64,000 bases of DNA from Saprospiraceae bacterium (GTDB taxonomy: Bacteria; Bacteroidota; Bacteroidia; Chitinophagales; Saprospiraceae), in contig JADKFC010000001.1 in the NCBI GenBank assembly GCA_016717655.1, positions 558,001 to 622,000 on the forward strand. The letters run 5' to 3'. The notes beneath the pieces were generated by a model that had not been told where the DNA came from, ran no database searches, and worked only from the letters and a program-made list of their open reading frames with translations. Below are positions 25,173 through 32,733 of the stretch, piece after piece; within the stretch, counting starts at the first letter, position 1; each line of letters starts with the position of its first letter. Both the position numbers and the translations under genes were made by a program.

Positions 25173-25826
25173 TTAGATGGCAGTTGCCAACACGCTGTTT
25201 TGTTCCATTTCAGCTGGAATGACTGATTGTACAAATTCTTCTATAGAAGCTGTTCCCAATTGGTTGAGTCCCAATACTGGAATTTCTGTTCTTGCCTGGA
25301 TCTCCGCTACCATCAGTGGTGATTTCAACAGGGAACCGCAGATGGCCATGGGTCTTATATTCAATTTTTCCAACATCATAACACCACTCAATGCTCCGGT
25401 ACTGGATGAATCGGAATAAATTACACCGCTGACCCTTTGCATCAGGGCTGAATTTAGTAAAATTTCTGTTTCTCTTTGTAATAATCCATCCGCAATTTCC
25501 ATTACAATGTAATCAGGTTGGATGGATGAGGCCTGGTTTACCAGTGTTTCAAACAAATTGAGCAGGGTTTCTTCGCTTTCCAGGTAGGTGGAAGGATAGC
25601 CCCAATGTGTAAAATCGAGACCTATGTCGGCACCACAATCCACTACAAAATCAACATCTTTGGTATAGGCGGTTCCAGTTAATTTGATAAATGCTGTCTT
25701 TTTGCCGGCTCTTTTTAAGCCCCTGCACAAATAAGCCGCTGTAGTAGTTTTGCCACTGTCCATAGAACCACCTATCGACAAAATCAACTTTGAATCACTC
25801 TGTCTGTAAGCATCAAATTCAGCCAT
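25173..25826 (-). CDS. P-loop NTPase domain protein (C-terminal half of a split NTPase)
   Basis: 217 residues with Walker A GGSMDSGKTTTA at residues 19-30 and a MobB/BioD-like (SIMIBI) arrangement: AFIKLTGTAYTKDVDFVVDCG, GLDFTHWGYPSTYL, YIVMEIADGLLQRET and a final GLNQLGTASIEEFV. From memory of related proteins, this domain normally follows, in one chain, the domain encoded by 25784-26236. Here the two frames overlap by 43 bp, and adding one A to the AAAAA run near 25838 would join them. The substrate is unknown. It is directly followed by the pseudo-ABC gene. Confidence 0.7.
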   Translation of the reverse strand: MAEFDAYRQSDSKLILSIGGSMDSGKTTTAAYLCRGLKRAGKKTAFIKLTGTAYTKDVDFVVDCGADIGLDFTHWGYPSTYLESEETLLNLFETLVNQASSIQPDYIVMEIADGLLQRETEILLNSALMQRVSGVIYSDSSSTGALSGVMMLEKLNIRPMAICGSLLKSPLMVAEIQARTEIPVLGLNQLGTASIEEFVQSVIPAEMEQNSVLATAI

Positions 25827-26236
25827 TGACTTTTTGAGGCAATGGTGTTGATCACTTCATTGTTTTTATTGACGGCATATCCAATCAATCTCAGCTCTGT
25901 TGGTCCCACAGCCTCATATTGTTGATTCATATTTTCTATAATTCCGCATACACCACCTTGTCCCAAAATGTGGTACACTTCTTTTGTCTCTGACGGTAAC
26001 AAACCATGGAGTTGTGAGGTTGCATAACGACTACCAAAAGCCATCATAATAAAATCGCCCTGGAAAATGCTCCTGTTTTTTTCTGTGTCGGTCTGAATCC
26101 TGATGTGTTTACCCAGGTTGAGAACTTCAAAAATCGCTACATCTCCTGCAGAAGGTAGGTGGTGCTGGGCGAGAAGGGTATTGATGTGGTAGTCATTTAC
26201 ATTTCTGCAGACAAAGGATTTTTTAACGTTTTGCAT
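25784..26236 (-). CDS. N-terminal domain of the split P-loop NTPase
   Basis: 150 residues with no signal peptide. Recognisable blocks are GDVAIFEVLNLGKHIRIQT, FQGDFIMMAFGSRYATSQL, HGLLPSETKEVYHILGQGG and ELRLIGYAVN. I believe these mark the N-terminal domain of a two-domain P-loop protein family known mainly as hypothetical proteins. The last 15 residues overlap the next frame and are probably out of frame after a missing A near 25838. The start is the first ATG after the inverted repeat at 26246-26296. The function is not known. Confidence 0.6.
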   Translation of the reverse strand: MQNVKKSFVCRNVNDYHINTLLAQHHLPSAGDVAIFEVLNLGKHIRIQTDTEKNRSIFQGDFIMMAFGSRYATSQLHGLLPSETKEVYHILGQGGVCGIIENMNQQYEAVGPTELRLIGYAVNKNNEVINTIASKSQWLNLMLTDRVIQS

Positions 26237-26245
26237 ATCTAAACT

Positions 26246-26296
26246 TTGAGGTGTTAAAAATTATATGCGGCGATTTTTTTTGCGCCTACACCTCAA
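26246..26296. repeat. Nested inverted repeat between CHAT and NTPase genes
   Basis: Outer arms TTGAGGTGT (26246-26254) and ACACCTCAA (26288-26296) are perfect complements. Inside lie GGCG (26269-26272) and CGCC (26283-26286) around an A/T-run loop. It sits in the 74-bp gap between the end of the CHAT gene and the NTPase start. It could form a hairpin that limits read-through, or be an operator for the downstream pair. Confidence 0.4.
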
Positions 26297-26310
26297 TAAG
26301 CAGCATCCGT

Positions 26311-26507
26311 TTATTGTGTGACATCCCTTTGGGAAAGAGATTTATTTTTTTTATTTTTTTTCACCAGGATTACGGTCAATAGGGCAATTGCCAGGACACC
26401 CGCAAGGATATACCAATATAAATGATAGTCCCTTTTAGCCGCTATACTTCCGTTTAATACAAACCCAGCCCATTAATAAGGTGGTCTTTGTGATGGGTTC
26501 GCCCCTG
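26311..26507 (-). pseudogene. C-terminal tail of TPR-CHAT protein, out of frame
   Basis: In the frame following a one-C deficit at the TCC run near 26507, the sequence reads LTGANPSQRPPY, then a TAA, then WAGFVLNGSIAAKRDYHLYW, then a membrane helix YILAGVLAIALLTVILVKK and a lysine-rich tail ending at 26311. The block PYYWAGFVLNG is the normal last strand of CHAT domains; here TAA stands where a Tyr codon is expected. So the CHAT protein originally had a C-terminal transmembrane anchor. Both lesions may be sequencing errors. Confidence 0.6.
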
Positions 26508-27554
26508 TTAGGACCATTTTTTGGCCTCTTGTAATGCCTCTGCGGGGTCTCTTTTCTCTGCAATAAAAGTCATAAATTGTGGCAGGATCCTGGCTGCACT
26601 AGCCTCTGATGCATTCCAAATGCTGGAAACAACTTGTTTGCATCCGGCTAATAAAAATGATCGGGTAAGTCCTTGTATCCCTTCACCTGAAAATATTTTG
26701 CCACTTGCACTTTGACAAGAACTCAGCACCACCAGCTCTGCATTTAAAGGCAAGGCATTGATCTCGTACGAATGGAGAATAAATTCAGGATTATTTTCAT
26801 CAAAAATCAAAGCTGAAAGAGAGCCATTGTTTTCATTGGCAATACTGTGCAATGAAAAGTACAAGATCCTGCTATCGGGACCATTTTTTTTGAAAGCAGC
26901 CGGATTGGCTTGCTGATGTGTGAATGTTTGGGTTGAAAAAAGGCTGCCACTGGCTTCCAGTTCTTTTACTGCATTGTGCAGGGGTTGCAATGAGAGTCCT
27001 TTAAAATGGGCAATTTGGCCTAACTTTTTGTTGAGGCCTTCTCCATAAGAGGTGGCAAAACCGGTAAATTCTCTTTTAAAATTCCCTCCTCCTTTTTCAG
27101 CAATTATCATTTGCGACGAATTGCAATATTGAATGGTAAGTTGCTCCACCAAATATTTGCCGTTTTTGTCTGTAAGTGCCTCAAGAGGTAAGCCATGTAA
27201 AAAAGCATCCGGTATAAAAACCAGTTTTTGGATGGACCGGCCCTTGATGATTTTCTCAAAATAGCGCGACCATAACAAGTAGGCTGAACCTTTATCATAT
27301 GGCTTTTCAGGACTTTCGAGCGAAACTTTCACCTTTTTCACCAGCATTTCCAATTCTTTTCTTTCAAAGAGGAAGTGTTGAATTCCTTTGTGAGAATAGG
27401 TGAAAAAATAGACATTTTCTTTCCCACTAAAGCTCTCAATGACCATCACATCTTTGGGCAGAAGATGGAGGGTATGGGCCAGGCTCTGCTTTTTTTCCAA
27501 CGTATTTTTACCGGTTAGGCCTGTTTCATTTTCAGCCTTTTCCAATTCAGCCAT
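26508..27554 (-). CDS. CHAT-domain (caspase-like) protease part of exported TPR-CHAT protein
   Basis: 348 residues covering a CHAT peptidase domain (clan CD, caspase/separase-like). The catalytic pair is present: His236 in ILYFSLHS and Cys280 in LVVLSSCQSASG, followed by EGIQGLTRSFLLAGCKQVV and SSIWNASEASA. The region before the ATG at 27554 is open back to about 27618 and joins the TPR frame if one A is added to the AAAA run near 27622, so this is not a free-standing gene. The preceding TPR part has a signal peptide, and a membrane anchor follows, so the protease faces the periplasm. Confidence 0.8.
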   Translation of the reverse strand: MAELEKAENETGLTGKNTLEKKQSLAHTLHLLPKDVMVIESFSGKENVYFFTYSHKGIQHFLFERKELEMLVKKVKVSLESPEKPYDKGSAYLLWSRYFEKIIKGRSIQKLVFIPDAFLHGLPLEALTDKNGKYLVEQLTIQYCNSSQMIIAEKGGGNFKREFTGFATSYGEGLNKKLGQIAHFKGLSLQPLHNAVKELEASGSLFSTQTFTHQQANPAAFKKNGPDSRILYFSLHSIANENNGSLSALIFDENNPEFILHSYEINALPLNAELVVLSSCQSASGKIFSGEGIQGLTRSFLLAGCKQVVSSIWNASEASAARILPQFMTFIAEKRDPAEALQEAKKWS

Positions 27555-27616
27555 CAGGTGATTGCTTTGGGCATAAAGCGAATCGTGGATACTATCAGAA
27601 GTTTCGATTTCATTTC

Positions 27617-29119
27617 TTAGCCTCGTAAGTTTTCTCTTAATTCAATAACGGCATCATAATTTTTACTGCCCCTTTTAAGGTTTAGTAACTTGTTTTGATC
27701 TAAAAATTGTTTTAAAACCAATGATTTGGATCCTGACACAAAATCAGCTGCGGTCGTCAGATGGTTTGGGTCTTTTGTCTTGCTATACAAACCAAGGGCT
27801 GCGTTGACCTGGGCTTCCGTTTTTTCACCTAGCTGCGACAAAACAAACAACTTGGATTCGTCCACATAAGCCTGTCGCAGCACCATGTCTGAGAGACTAT
27901 CCAGTTTATAAGATATTTGCTGATTTTTCAACAATTGACTTAACTGATTTTCATTCAACTTACTACCAATTTTTTGTTTGAGCATAAGCTGGCGCATGAG
28001 GTGTATGCCATTGGCGGTGAGACAGTTTTGAAGAACGGGGTCACCATCTTTGTCAATACCACAAGGGCTTGATAACAGAGCAATGGCTTGGTTGATTTGT
28101 ACCATTGCTTCTTTGTATTCTTTTGTTTGATATGAAATCTCGGCCAGGTTTTCTATCGAAAAAGCCTTGGCGAGATTGGCTTGAACCATGTTTTGGCTGG
28201 CACTTCTCATCGCAAAGGCTTTCTGATAATGATCCCTGCTTTTGAAATAATCTTTTATTTCCAAATAATAAACACCCAAAATCTCATGCGCATTGCTTCT
28301 GAATTCCAGGTCATCGACAGGCAAAAGTTTCTGAGCAAACCCACATTCAGTGGGTACAAGGGCCAGGTTGCCTGTTTTTAGGTACATTTCTGCCTTGTTC
28401 AAATGGAGGATGGCGAGAGAAATATCGTCAATATCCTTGCGGTGCTGATAGGCAAAACGGGTTAGGAAATCTGCCTTTTCTCTTGCGGACTCCCATTCTC
28501 TGAAAGATAAGTAGAGAACAAAAATTTCATTATATAAATGAAACTGATCACCGGCAGGAATGTGCTGAACCAGATTTGCCGCCGCTTTATAGTTAAATTC
28601 AGCCTTGGTAAAATCTTTAACAGTGGTGAAAAAATTACCCGCCCCCTGGTATTTGTAACATAAATCAGACTTTGAATAATTTTTGTCAGCAGCGAAGTCA
28701 GTCATGGCTTGTTCAATGTACTTTTTACCCACCATGGCTTCTGAAGTGTATTGATAACAAACACCAATGTTAAAAGCAGTGTTGGCTTTTTCGGTGGTTC
28801 CCACTTCACGGCAACCAGCCCATACTTTATTATAGGCAGATTCAAATAAGGTTATGGCTTTTTCTCTGTTTAGGTAATACAAGCCCAAACCCAGCTGATG
28901 CAAAATTCTACCCTTTACAGCACAATCCAGGCCATCCAACTTATTTGCCTGGTATTGTTTTATAAATTCATCATTGTTTTGAGGTCTGTCTGCAATTAAA
29001 TTTTGTTCTATTTTTTTTAAAAGAGCTTCTCCATTGACCTGACCCATCAGGGTGGGGCCGTAGTGAAAAATACAGAATAATATAAAAAATGTGAAGAGCC
29101 TTTTATTTGATTTTGGCAT
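27617..29119 (-). CDS. TPR N-terminal part of exported TPR-CHAT protein
   Basis: 500 residues with a signal peptide (MPKSNKRLFTFFILFCIFHY, cleavage near LMGQ). Tetratricopeptide repeats run through about residues 60-440 (GLGLYYLNREKAITLFESAY, AGNFFTTVKDFTKAEFNYKA, ILGVYYLEIKDYFKSRDHYQ, ENLAEISYQTKEYKEAMVQ). The frame ends in LRENLRG and continues as CHAT in the 26508-27554 frame after a one-base lesion. The complete protein would be about 930 residues: signal peptide, TPRs, CHAT, transmembrane anchor. Its ATG overlaps the end of the subtilisin gene by 17 bp, so the two are co-expressed. Confidence 0.75.
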   Translation of the reverse strand: MPKSNKRLFTFFILFCIFHYGPTLMGQVNGEALLKKIEQNLIADRPQNNDEFIKQYQANKLDGLDCAVKGRILHQLGLGLYYLNREKAITLFESAYNKVWAGCREVGTTEKANTAFNIGVCYQYTSEAMVGKKYIEQAMTDFAADKNYSKSDLCYKYQGAGNFFTTVKDFTKAEFNYKAAANLVQHIPAGDQFHLYNEIFVLYLSFREWESAREKADFLTRFAYQHRKDIDDISLAILHLNKAEMYLKTGNLALVPTECGFAQKLLPVDDLEFRSNAHEILGVYYLEIKDYFKSRDHYQKAFAMRSASQNMVQANLAKAFSIENLAEISYQTKEYKEAMVQINQAIALLSSPCGIDKDGDPVLQNCLTANGIHLMRQLMLKQKIGSKLNENQLSQLLKNQQISYKLDSLSDMVLRQAYVDESKLFVLSQLGEKTEAQVNAALGLYSKTKDPNHLTTAADFVSGSKSLVLKQFLDQNKLLNLKRGSKNYDAVIELRENLRG

Positions 29120-30665
29120 TTTCTATGTCAAGCTTTCCGCGGTTGAGGATGGTCTGATCAAAGGTGCCAGCGTTGCGTATGGTTAGATTTTTTAAAGTAA
29201 GCACTGAATTGGAACCGGTTATAAGTGCTCTGTGATGGCCCTGGGCTTCCAGGATGGTCTGTGCCAGGCCAAGGCCGTTTAAGGTTAAATTTTTAAAGAC
29301 TTTTAGATCTCTACCGATGATGGGTATAATTTGACCGGCAGTAGATGGTGAGAAGTTAATCTGATTGATAAAACAATGTTTTTCCAAGCCATATCGAAGG
29401 GATCCCAAGCCACTGGATAGGTTGTTGGTCACTGTATAATTAGTATTACTATTGTTTATTAGGGATACGGCAGCACTTAAGTTTATTTTTCCCCCTGTCC
29501 CTATCAATGTGTCAAGCTGATTGAGCGGTATTACACTTCCCTGGAGCAGGCACTTTACAACAACTGGGTCAAAGGCATTTAAATATGTGCCAAGTAAAGC
29601 AGCCTGGGCAGTGACAATGGCAGTTGCCTGTGAGGTGCCACTAACATATTTGATTCCTCCACTTAGATCGGGGCCTGCCACTTTCCAGCCGATACTGCCT
29701 AGATCTACCTGGTCTCTGCCATAGTTGCTAAATGCAGTAAGAGAATCCTGACAGTTGAGAGCAGCAACTGTTATCAGGTTGTCTTCAGGAAAACTGGCTG
29801 GTATGGTGGCACTCTCTGATAAATCAATATTTTCAGCTTCATTTCCGGCAGCAGCTACAATAAGTACTCCACGGTCAAAAGCGGTATTGAGAGCTACCCT
29901 GAGTGGAAAAAATTTCCCCATGCCGAAAGTATCTTTTGCACCAAAACTCATATTAATTATATCGGCATTGGCATCCATGGCATCGTGCATCGCCTTGATT
30001 ACATGGCTGGCAAACGCCTTTCCTTCTGAATTATGGGTCTTTCTTATGTCAAAGGATATGTCAGCGTTGACGTTGACACCATGCGTAATGCTGTGAATAA
30101 TCCCTGCTATATGGGTACCATGTCCATGTTCATCCTCCGGCTCGTTGTCATTATTGACATAATCATAGCCTGTATAATTTGTAAAATTGTAATTAAACCC
30201 CGAAGTGGAAGAACTATTGATGGTGGGTGAAATGCCCGTATCCAAAATGCTCACCGTAATATTGGTGTTGTTATCATCGGTGATTGAATAATCAGCAGGT
30301 ACAAAACAAGGAGCGTTGGGGTCAATATTTTCCGGTGAAATGTTCCAAGCAATATTGTAATCAGCTTCTTTGATTTGGGTCTTCCTTTTGGAACTTTGGA
30401 TCACAGCATGGATGTCAAAATAAGTTTGACCTGAATTGCTGGTGAAAGGAAAACCATTTACTTTCCATAAACACAACTTGTTGGGTAATTGCCAAACCTT
30501 GGTGGCATTGAGGTCTTCAAGGTAAATCTCTAAGGAATCTTCAAGAAAGTTATCCTCCAAATAGACAAAAAACTCGAATGAAGAGGTATCAGCGGCCTGC
30601 CCAACCAAATTATTTTTGGTTAAAAATGCACAAAAAATAAGGATGACCAGCCTTGTTATTTTCAT
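29103..30665 (-). CDS. Secreted subtilisin-like serine protease (S8)
   Basis: The frame is open to 30707, but the signal peptide MKITRLVILIFCAFLTKNNLVGQ starts at 30665 (an ATG at 30680 is also possible). A prodomain-like region (about residues 25-110) precedes the S8 domain with Asp142 (SILDTG), His182 (HGHGTHIAG), the oxyanion Asn (AAAGNEAEN) and Ser345 (SGTSQATA); all catalytic residues are present. The C-terminal 90 residues look like short beta-helix rungs (LKVFKNLTLNGLGLAQTIL, NSVLTLKNLTIRNAG). It is the first gene of a minus-strand operon with the exported CHAT protein and is transcribed away from a sigma factor. Confidence 0.85.
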   Translation of the reverse strand: MKITRLVILIFCAFLTKNNLVGQAADTSSFEFFVYLEDNFLEDSLEIYLEDLNATKVWQLPNKLCLWKVNGFPFTSNSGQTYFDIHAVIQSSKRKTQIKEADYNIAWNISPENIDPNAPCFVPADYSITDDNNTNITVSILDTGISPTINSSSTSGFNYNFTNYTGYDYVNNDNEPEDEHGHGTHIAGIIHSITHGVNVNADISFDIRKTHNSEGKAFASHVIKAMHDAMDANADIINMSFGAKDTFGMGKFFPLRVALNTAFDRGVLIVAAAGNEAENIDLSESATIPASFPEDNLITVAALNCQDSLTAFSNYGRDQVDLGSIGWKVAGPDLSGGIKYVSGTSQATAIVTAQAALLGTYLNAFDPVVVKCLLQGSVIPLNQLDTLIGTGGKINLSAAVSLINNSNTNYTVTNNLSSGLGSLRYGLEKHCFINQINFSPSTAGQIIPIIGRDLKVFKNLTLNGLGLAQTILEAQGHHRALITGSNSVLTLKNLTIRNAGTFDQTILNRGKLDIENAKIK

Positions 30666-30898
30666 ATTCTTATATCTCATCTGGTACAATAAGGCTATTT
30701 GAACCATTATGTGACCTTGAACTGCACAAAATAGAGGCTATTTCTCAAATTTTGAAAAATGCCGGCTTGCAAACGATCTCAATCCTCAAATATTTTTACT
30801 GATTCGGCATGTAATTGCCTGCACGGCAACCATTTTTTTAGATGGCAATTAAAAATTATGTCACGATTTATTTTTGTTCTACTTATTGGTGTAAATGA

Positions 30899-30974
30899 CC
30901 AAAAACGGCTGGTTTTCCGAAAAGTCGGGATGCTTTTGATACCGGAACGATTGGGTGAACCCAAAAACGGCTGG
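30899..30974. repeat. 14-bp direct repeat in divergent promoter region
   Basis: CCAAAAACGGCTGG occurs at 30899-30912 and again at 30961-30974, 62 bp apart. Both copies lie in the 360-bp gap between the divergent subtilisin and sigma-factor genes. They could be regulator sites controlling both directions. Nothing else is seen in the gap except the promoter boxes at 30997. Confidence 0.4.
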
Positions 30975-30996
30975 AGTTCGAGGCCATAAAAATGCG

Positions 30997-31019
30997 TAAC
31001 TTTGCTCCATTTAACTTTG
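30997..31019 (+). promoter_or_regulatory. Duplicated TAACTTTG box before sigma factor
   Basis: TAACTTTG at 30997-31004 and again at 31012-31019 both fit TAnnTTTG exactly. The first would place transcription start near 31011, giving a 15-nt leader to the ATG at 31026. The second is only 6 bp before the ATG and would give a leaderless message. The spacing to a -33 box is not ideal (TTCG at 30977). Confidence 0.45.
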
Positions 31020-31025
31020 ATTTTA

Positions 31026-31607
31026 ATGTCAGCAGATACCTCGAAAAATTTTCACCTGTCCGAAAACCAGTTCACTGAGATGGTTTTTCGCCTTCAATCG
31101 GGTGATAATGCACTGTTTAAACAGGTTTTTATAGCCCATTCAGCAGATTGTATCAACTATTTGCAGGTCACCTACAAAGCGGAATACGATGAAGCGTACG
31201 ATGCCATGTTGGACACCATGATCAATTACCGCCAGCGACTGGTAGATGGTAAAGTGAGTTACGGAAATCTTAGGTTTCTTTTTCTCCAGATGGCTTCCCA
31301 ACACTACATCAGGCAGCAAACCGCAAAATCAAAAGTGGTTTCTGCCGATCAGTTTGATGAAGCAGAAGAAGAGGAGGTAACCATTTCCGACGACCAACTC
31401 GCCATGTTGGGCCATGCTTGGAAAGACCTTGGTGAGGTGTGTAAGGACCTGCTAAAAATGAACTTTTACGATGGCCTAAAGCTCAATGAAATCGCAAAAA
31501 AAATGGACAAAACCGACGTTGCTGTTAGGAAACAAAAAGAAAGATGTTTAGAACAATTAAAAAATACCTATTTAACTTATAAAGGAAACGATGATGACAG
31601 ATTTTGA
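31026..31607 (+). CDS. RNA polymerase sigma-70 family (ECF-like) factor
   Basis: 193 residues from the ATG at 31026 (a TTG at 31002 is in frame but lies in the promoter box). Region 2-like helices (ENQFTEMVFRLQSGDNALFKQVF, YDEAYDAMLDTMINYRQRLV) are followed by an acidic linker and a region 4 helix-turn-helix (VCKDLLKMNFYDGLKLNEIA, KKMDKTDVAVRKQKERCLEQL). This is the usual ECF layout, though region 2 is weakly conserved. It overlaps the next gene, a membrane-anchored TPR protein in the position of an anti-sigma factor. Its divergent placement suggests that it drives the subtilisin-CHAT operon; that is an inference. Confidence 0.8.
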   Translation: MSADTSKNFHLSENQFTEMVFRLQSGDNALFKQVFIAHSADCINYLQVTYKAEYDEAYDAMLDTMINYRQRLVDGKVSYGNLRFLFLQMASQHYIRQQTAKSKVVSADQFDEAEEEEVTISDDQLAMLGHAWKDLGEVCKDLLKMNFYDGLKLNEIAKKMDKTDVAVRKQKERCLEQLKNTYLTYKGNDDDRF

Positions 31608-32250
31608 TAAACTCATCCAAAGTGGAAGCGAAGACCAAAGCGAATTGGCGCTCAACAAGGGTATCAGAACCTTGATGGATCAGCAGCTGCGCCATGAATT
31701 GGACAAAGAGCTCAAAAGCCACCTCCACCAAGCCGGCTCATCAAGCCAGGCTGTGGTTAGAAAGATGTTTCCTATCAAGTGGCTTTCTATCGCTGCCTCC
31801 TTTGTGGTGTTAGCAATTGCTACTTTTTGGTGGCTCAACCAGGCACCTTCGGTATCACCTCAGCAGTATGCCATGGCCGATGTCATCAAACACCCAGGCC
31901 TCACCAAAGGACAGGAAAACCCGGATGCCAAACGAGCAGAAGCCATAACAGCCTTCAATGCCCAAAACTGGCAAGCCGCTGCCACAGCTTGGTCTGCTGC
32001 CGACCTCAAAGCCGAAGAAAGCCGCTACTACTTAGCCCTCTCGTATTTTTATGCGGGAAACTATGCCAAGGCTAACACCCAATTTGTCACCCTTACATCC
32101 GCCAATTCTGTGTATAGCCAGGAGGTAAAGTGGTTTTATGGTTTATCCCTCATTTTGAATGGAGAAAAAGATCGTGGAAATGCGCTATTGGCTACAATCA
32201 AAAAGGATGAATGGCACTACCAGGAAGCGCAATCTCTGCTATCCAAATAA
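31591..32250 (+). CDS. Single-pass membrane protein with TPR-like C-terminal domain, putative anti-sigma partner
   Basis: 219 residues starting 17 bp inside the sigma-factor gene (ATG pair 31591/31594). A soluble N-terminus of about 65 residues, with a helix LRHELDKELKSHLHQ, precedes one transmembrane segment (IKWLSIAASFVVLAIATFWWL). A periplasmic region of TPR-like helices follows (ITAFNAQNWQAAATAWSAAD, YYLALSYFYAGNYAKANTQF, WFYGLSLILNGEKDRGNALL). This topology matches sigma/anti-sigma pairs frequent in Saprospiraceae-type genomes. No zinc-finger HxxxCxxC motif is seen. Confidence 0.65.
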   Translation: MMTDFDKLIQSGSEDQSELALNKGIRTLMDQQLRHELDKELKSHLHQAGSSSQAVVRKMFPIKWLSIAASFVVLAIATFWWLNQAPSVSPQQYAMADVIKHPGLTKGQENPDAKRAEAITAFNAQNWQAAATAWSAADLKAEESRYYLALSYFYAGNYAKANTQFVTLTSANSVYSQEVKWFYGLSLILNGEKDRGNALLATIKKDEWHYQEAQSLLSK

Positions 32251-32254
32251 TTAT

Positions 32255-32443
32255 CCGCTCACCGCTTACCGCTCACCGCTCACCGCTTACCGTTTACCGC
32301 TTACCGCTCACCGCTCACCGCTTACCGCTTACCGCTTACCGCTTACCGCTTACCGCTCACCGCTTACCGCTCACCGCTCACCGCTTACCGCTTACCGCTT
32401 ACGGCTTACCGTTTACCGCTCACCGCTTACCGCTCACCGCATA
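32255..32443. repeat. Heptanucleotide tandem array, 27 units
   Basis: Twenty-seven uninterrupted 7-mers, mostly CCGCTTA or CCGCTCA (they differ only at position 6), with a few variants (CCGTTTA, CGGCTTA, CCGCATA). The array starts 5 bp after the stop codon of the preceding gene. It could form repeated small structures or bind a protein; it resembles the short tandem heptamers described in cyanobacteria. No gene is present here. Confidence 0.9.
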
Positions 32444-32461
32444 GGGTTTTAAGATAATTCC

Positions 32462-32660
32462 GGTTAGCTGTTGCCGGTCAGCGGTTGTCCGTTAGCCGTT
32501 GACGGTTAGCCGACAGCCGCTCATCTACCTGGCTAACGCCAGTTAGACAGGCCGCTTACCGCTTACCGCTGTCCGCTTACCGCTCCGCCGCCCCGCGCTC
32601 CGCCGCCCCGCGCTCCGCCGCTCACCGCCCCGCGCTTCGCGCTCACCGCTCCGCATCATC
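32462..32660. repeat. Second heptad array and GC-rich simple repeats
   Basis: From 32462 to 32517 eight 7-mers of a different type (GGTTAGC, GGTCAGC, GGTTGTC, CGTTAGC and similar) follow in phase. Then come more CCGCTTA units near 32553-32582 and a GC-rich stretch with two copies of CCGCCGCCCCGCGCT (about 32583-32612). The gap to the ATPase start at 32734 holds no gene; a promoter was not identified. Confidence 0.75.
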
Positions 32661-32733
32661 CACACCGGTGACTTTGGTCACACCCATCTTTTCACCCTTT
32701 TTCTATTTTTACCCCATCAATCAATGATGTGGT

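Noticed and set aside
25784..25826. Natural translational coupling by a 43-bp overlap of the two NTPase halves
   Set aside because: Possible, but one added A in AAAAA yields a continuous two-domain protein, and the same kind of lesion recurs across the window.
31002..31025. TTG start extending the sigma factor by eight codons
   Set aside because: The TTG lies in a consensus TAnnTTTG promoter box; the ATG at 31026 gives the normal N-terminus.
32211..32452. Reading frames with repeated Pro-Leu-Thr-Ala residues in the heptad array
   Set aside because: They are translations of the CCGCTTA/CCGCTCA repeats, begin inside the preceding gene and are not plausible proteins.
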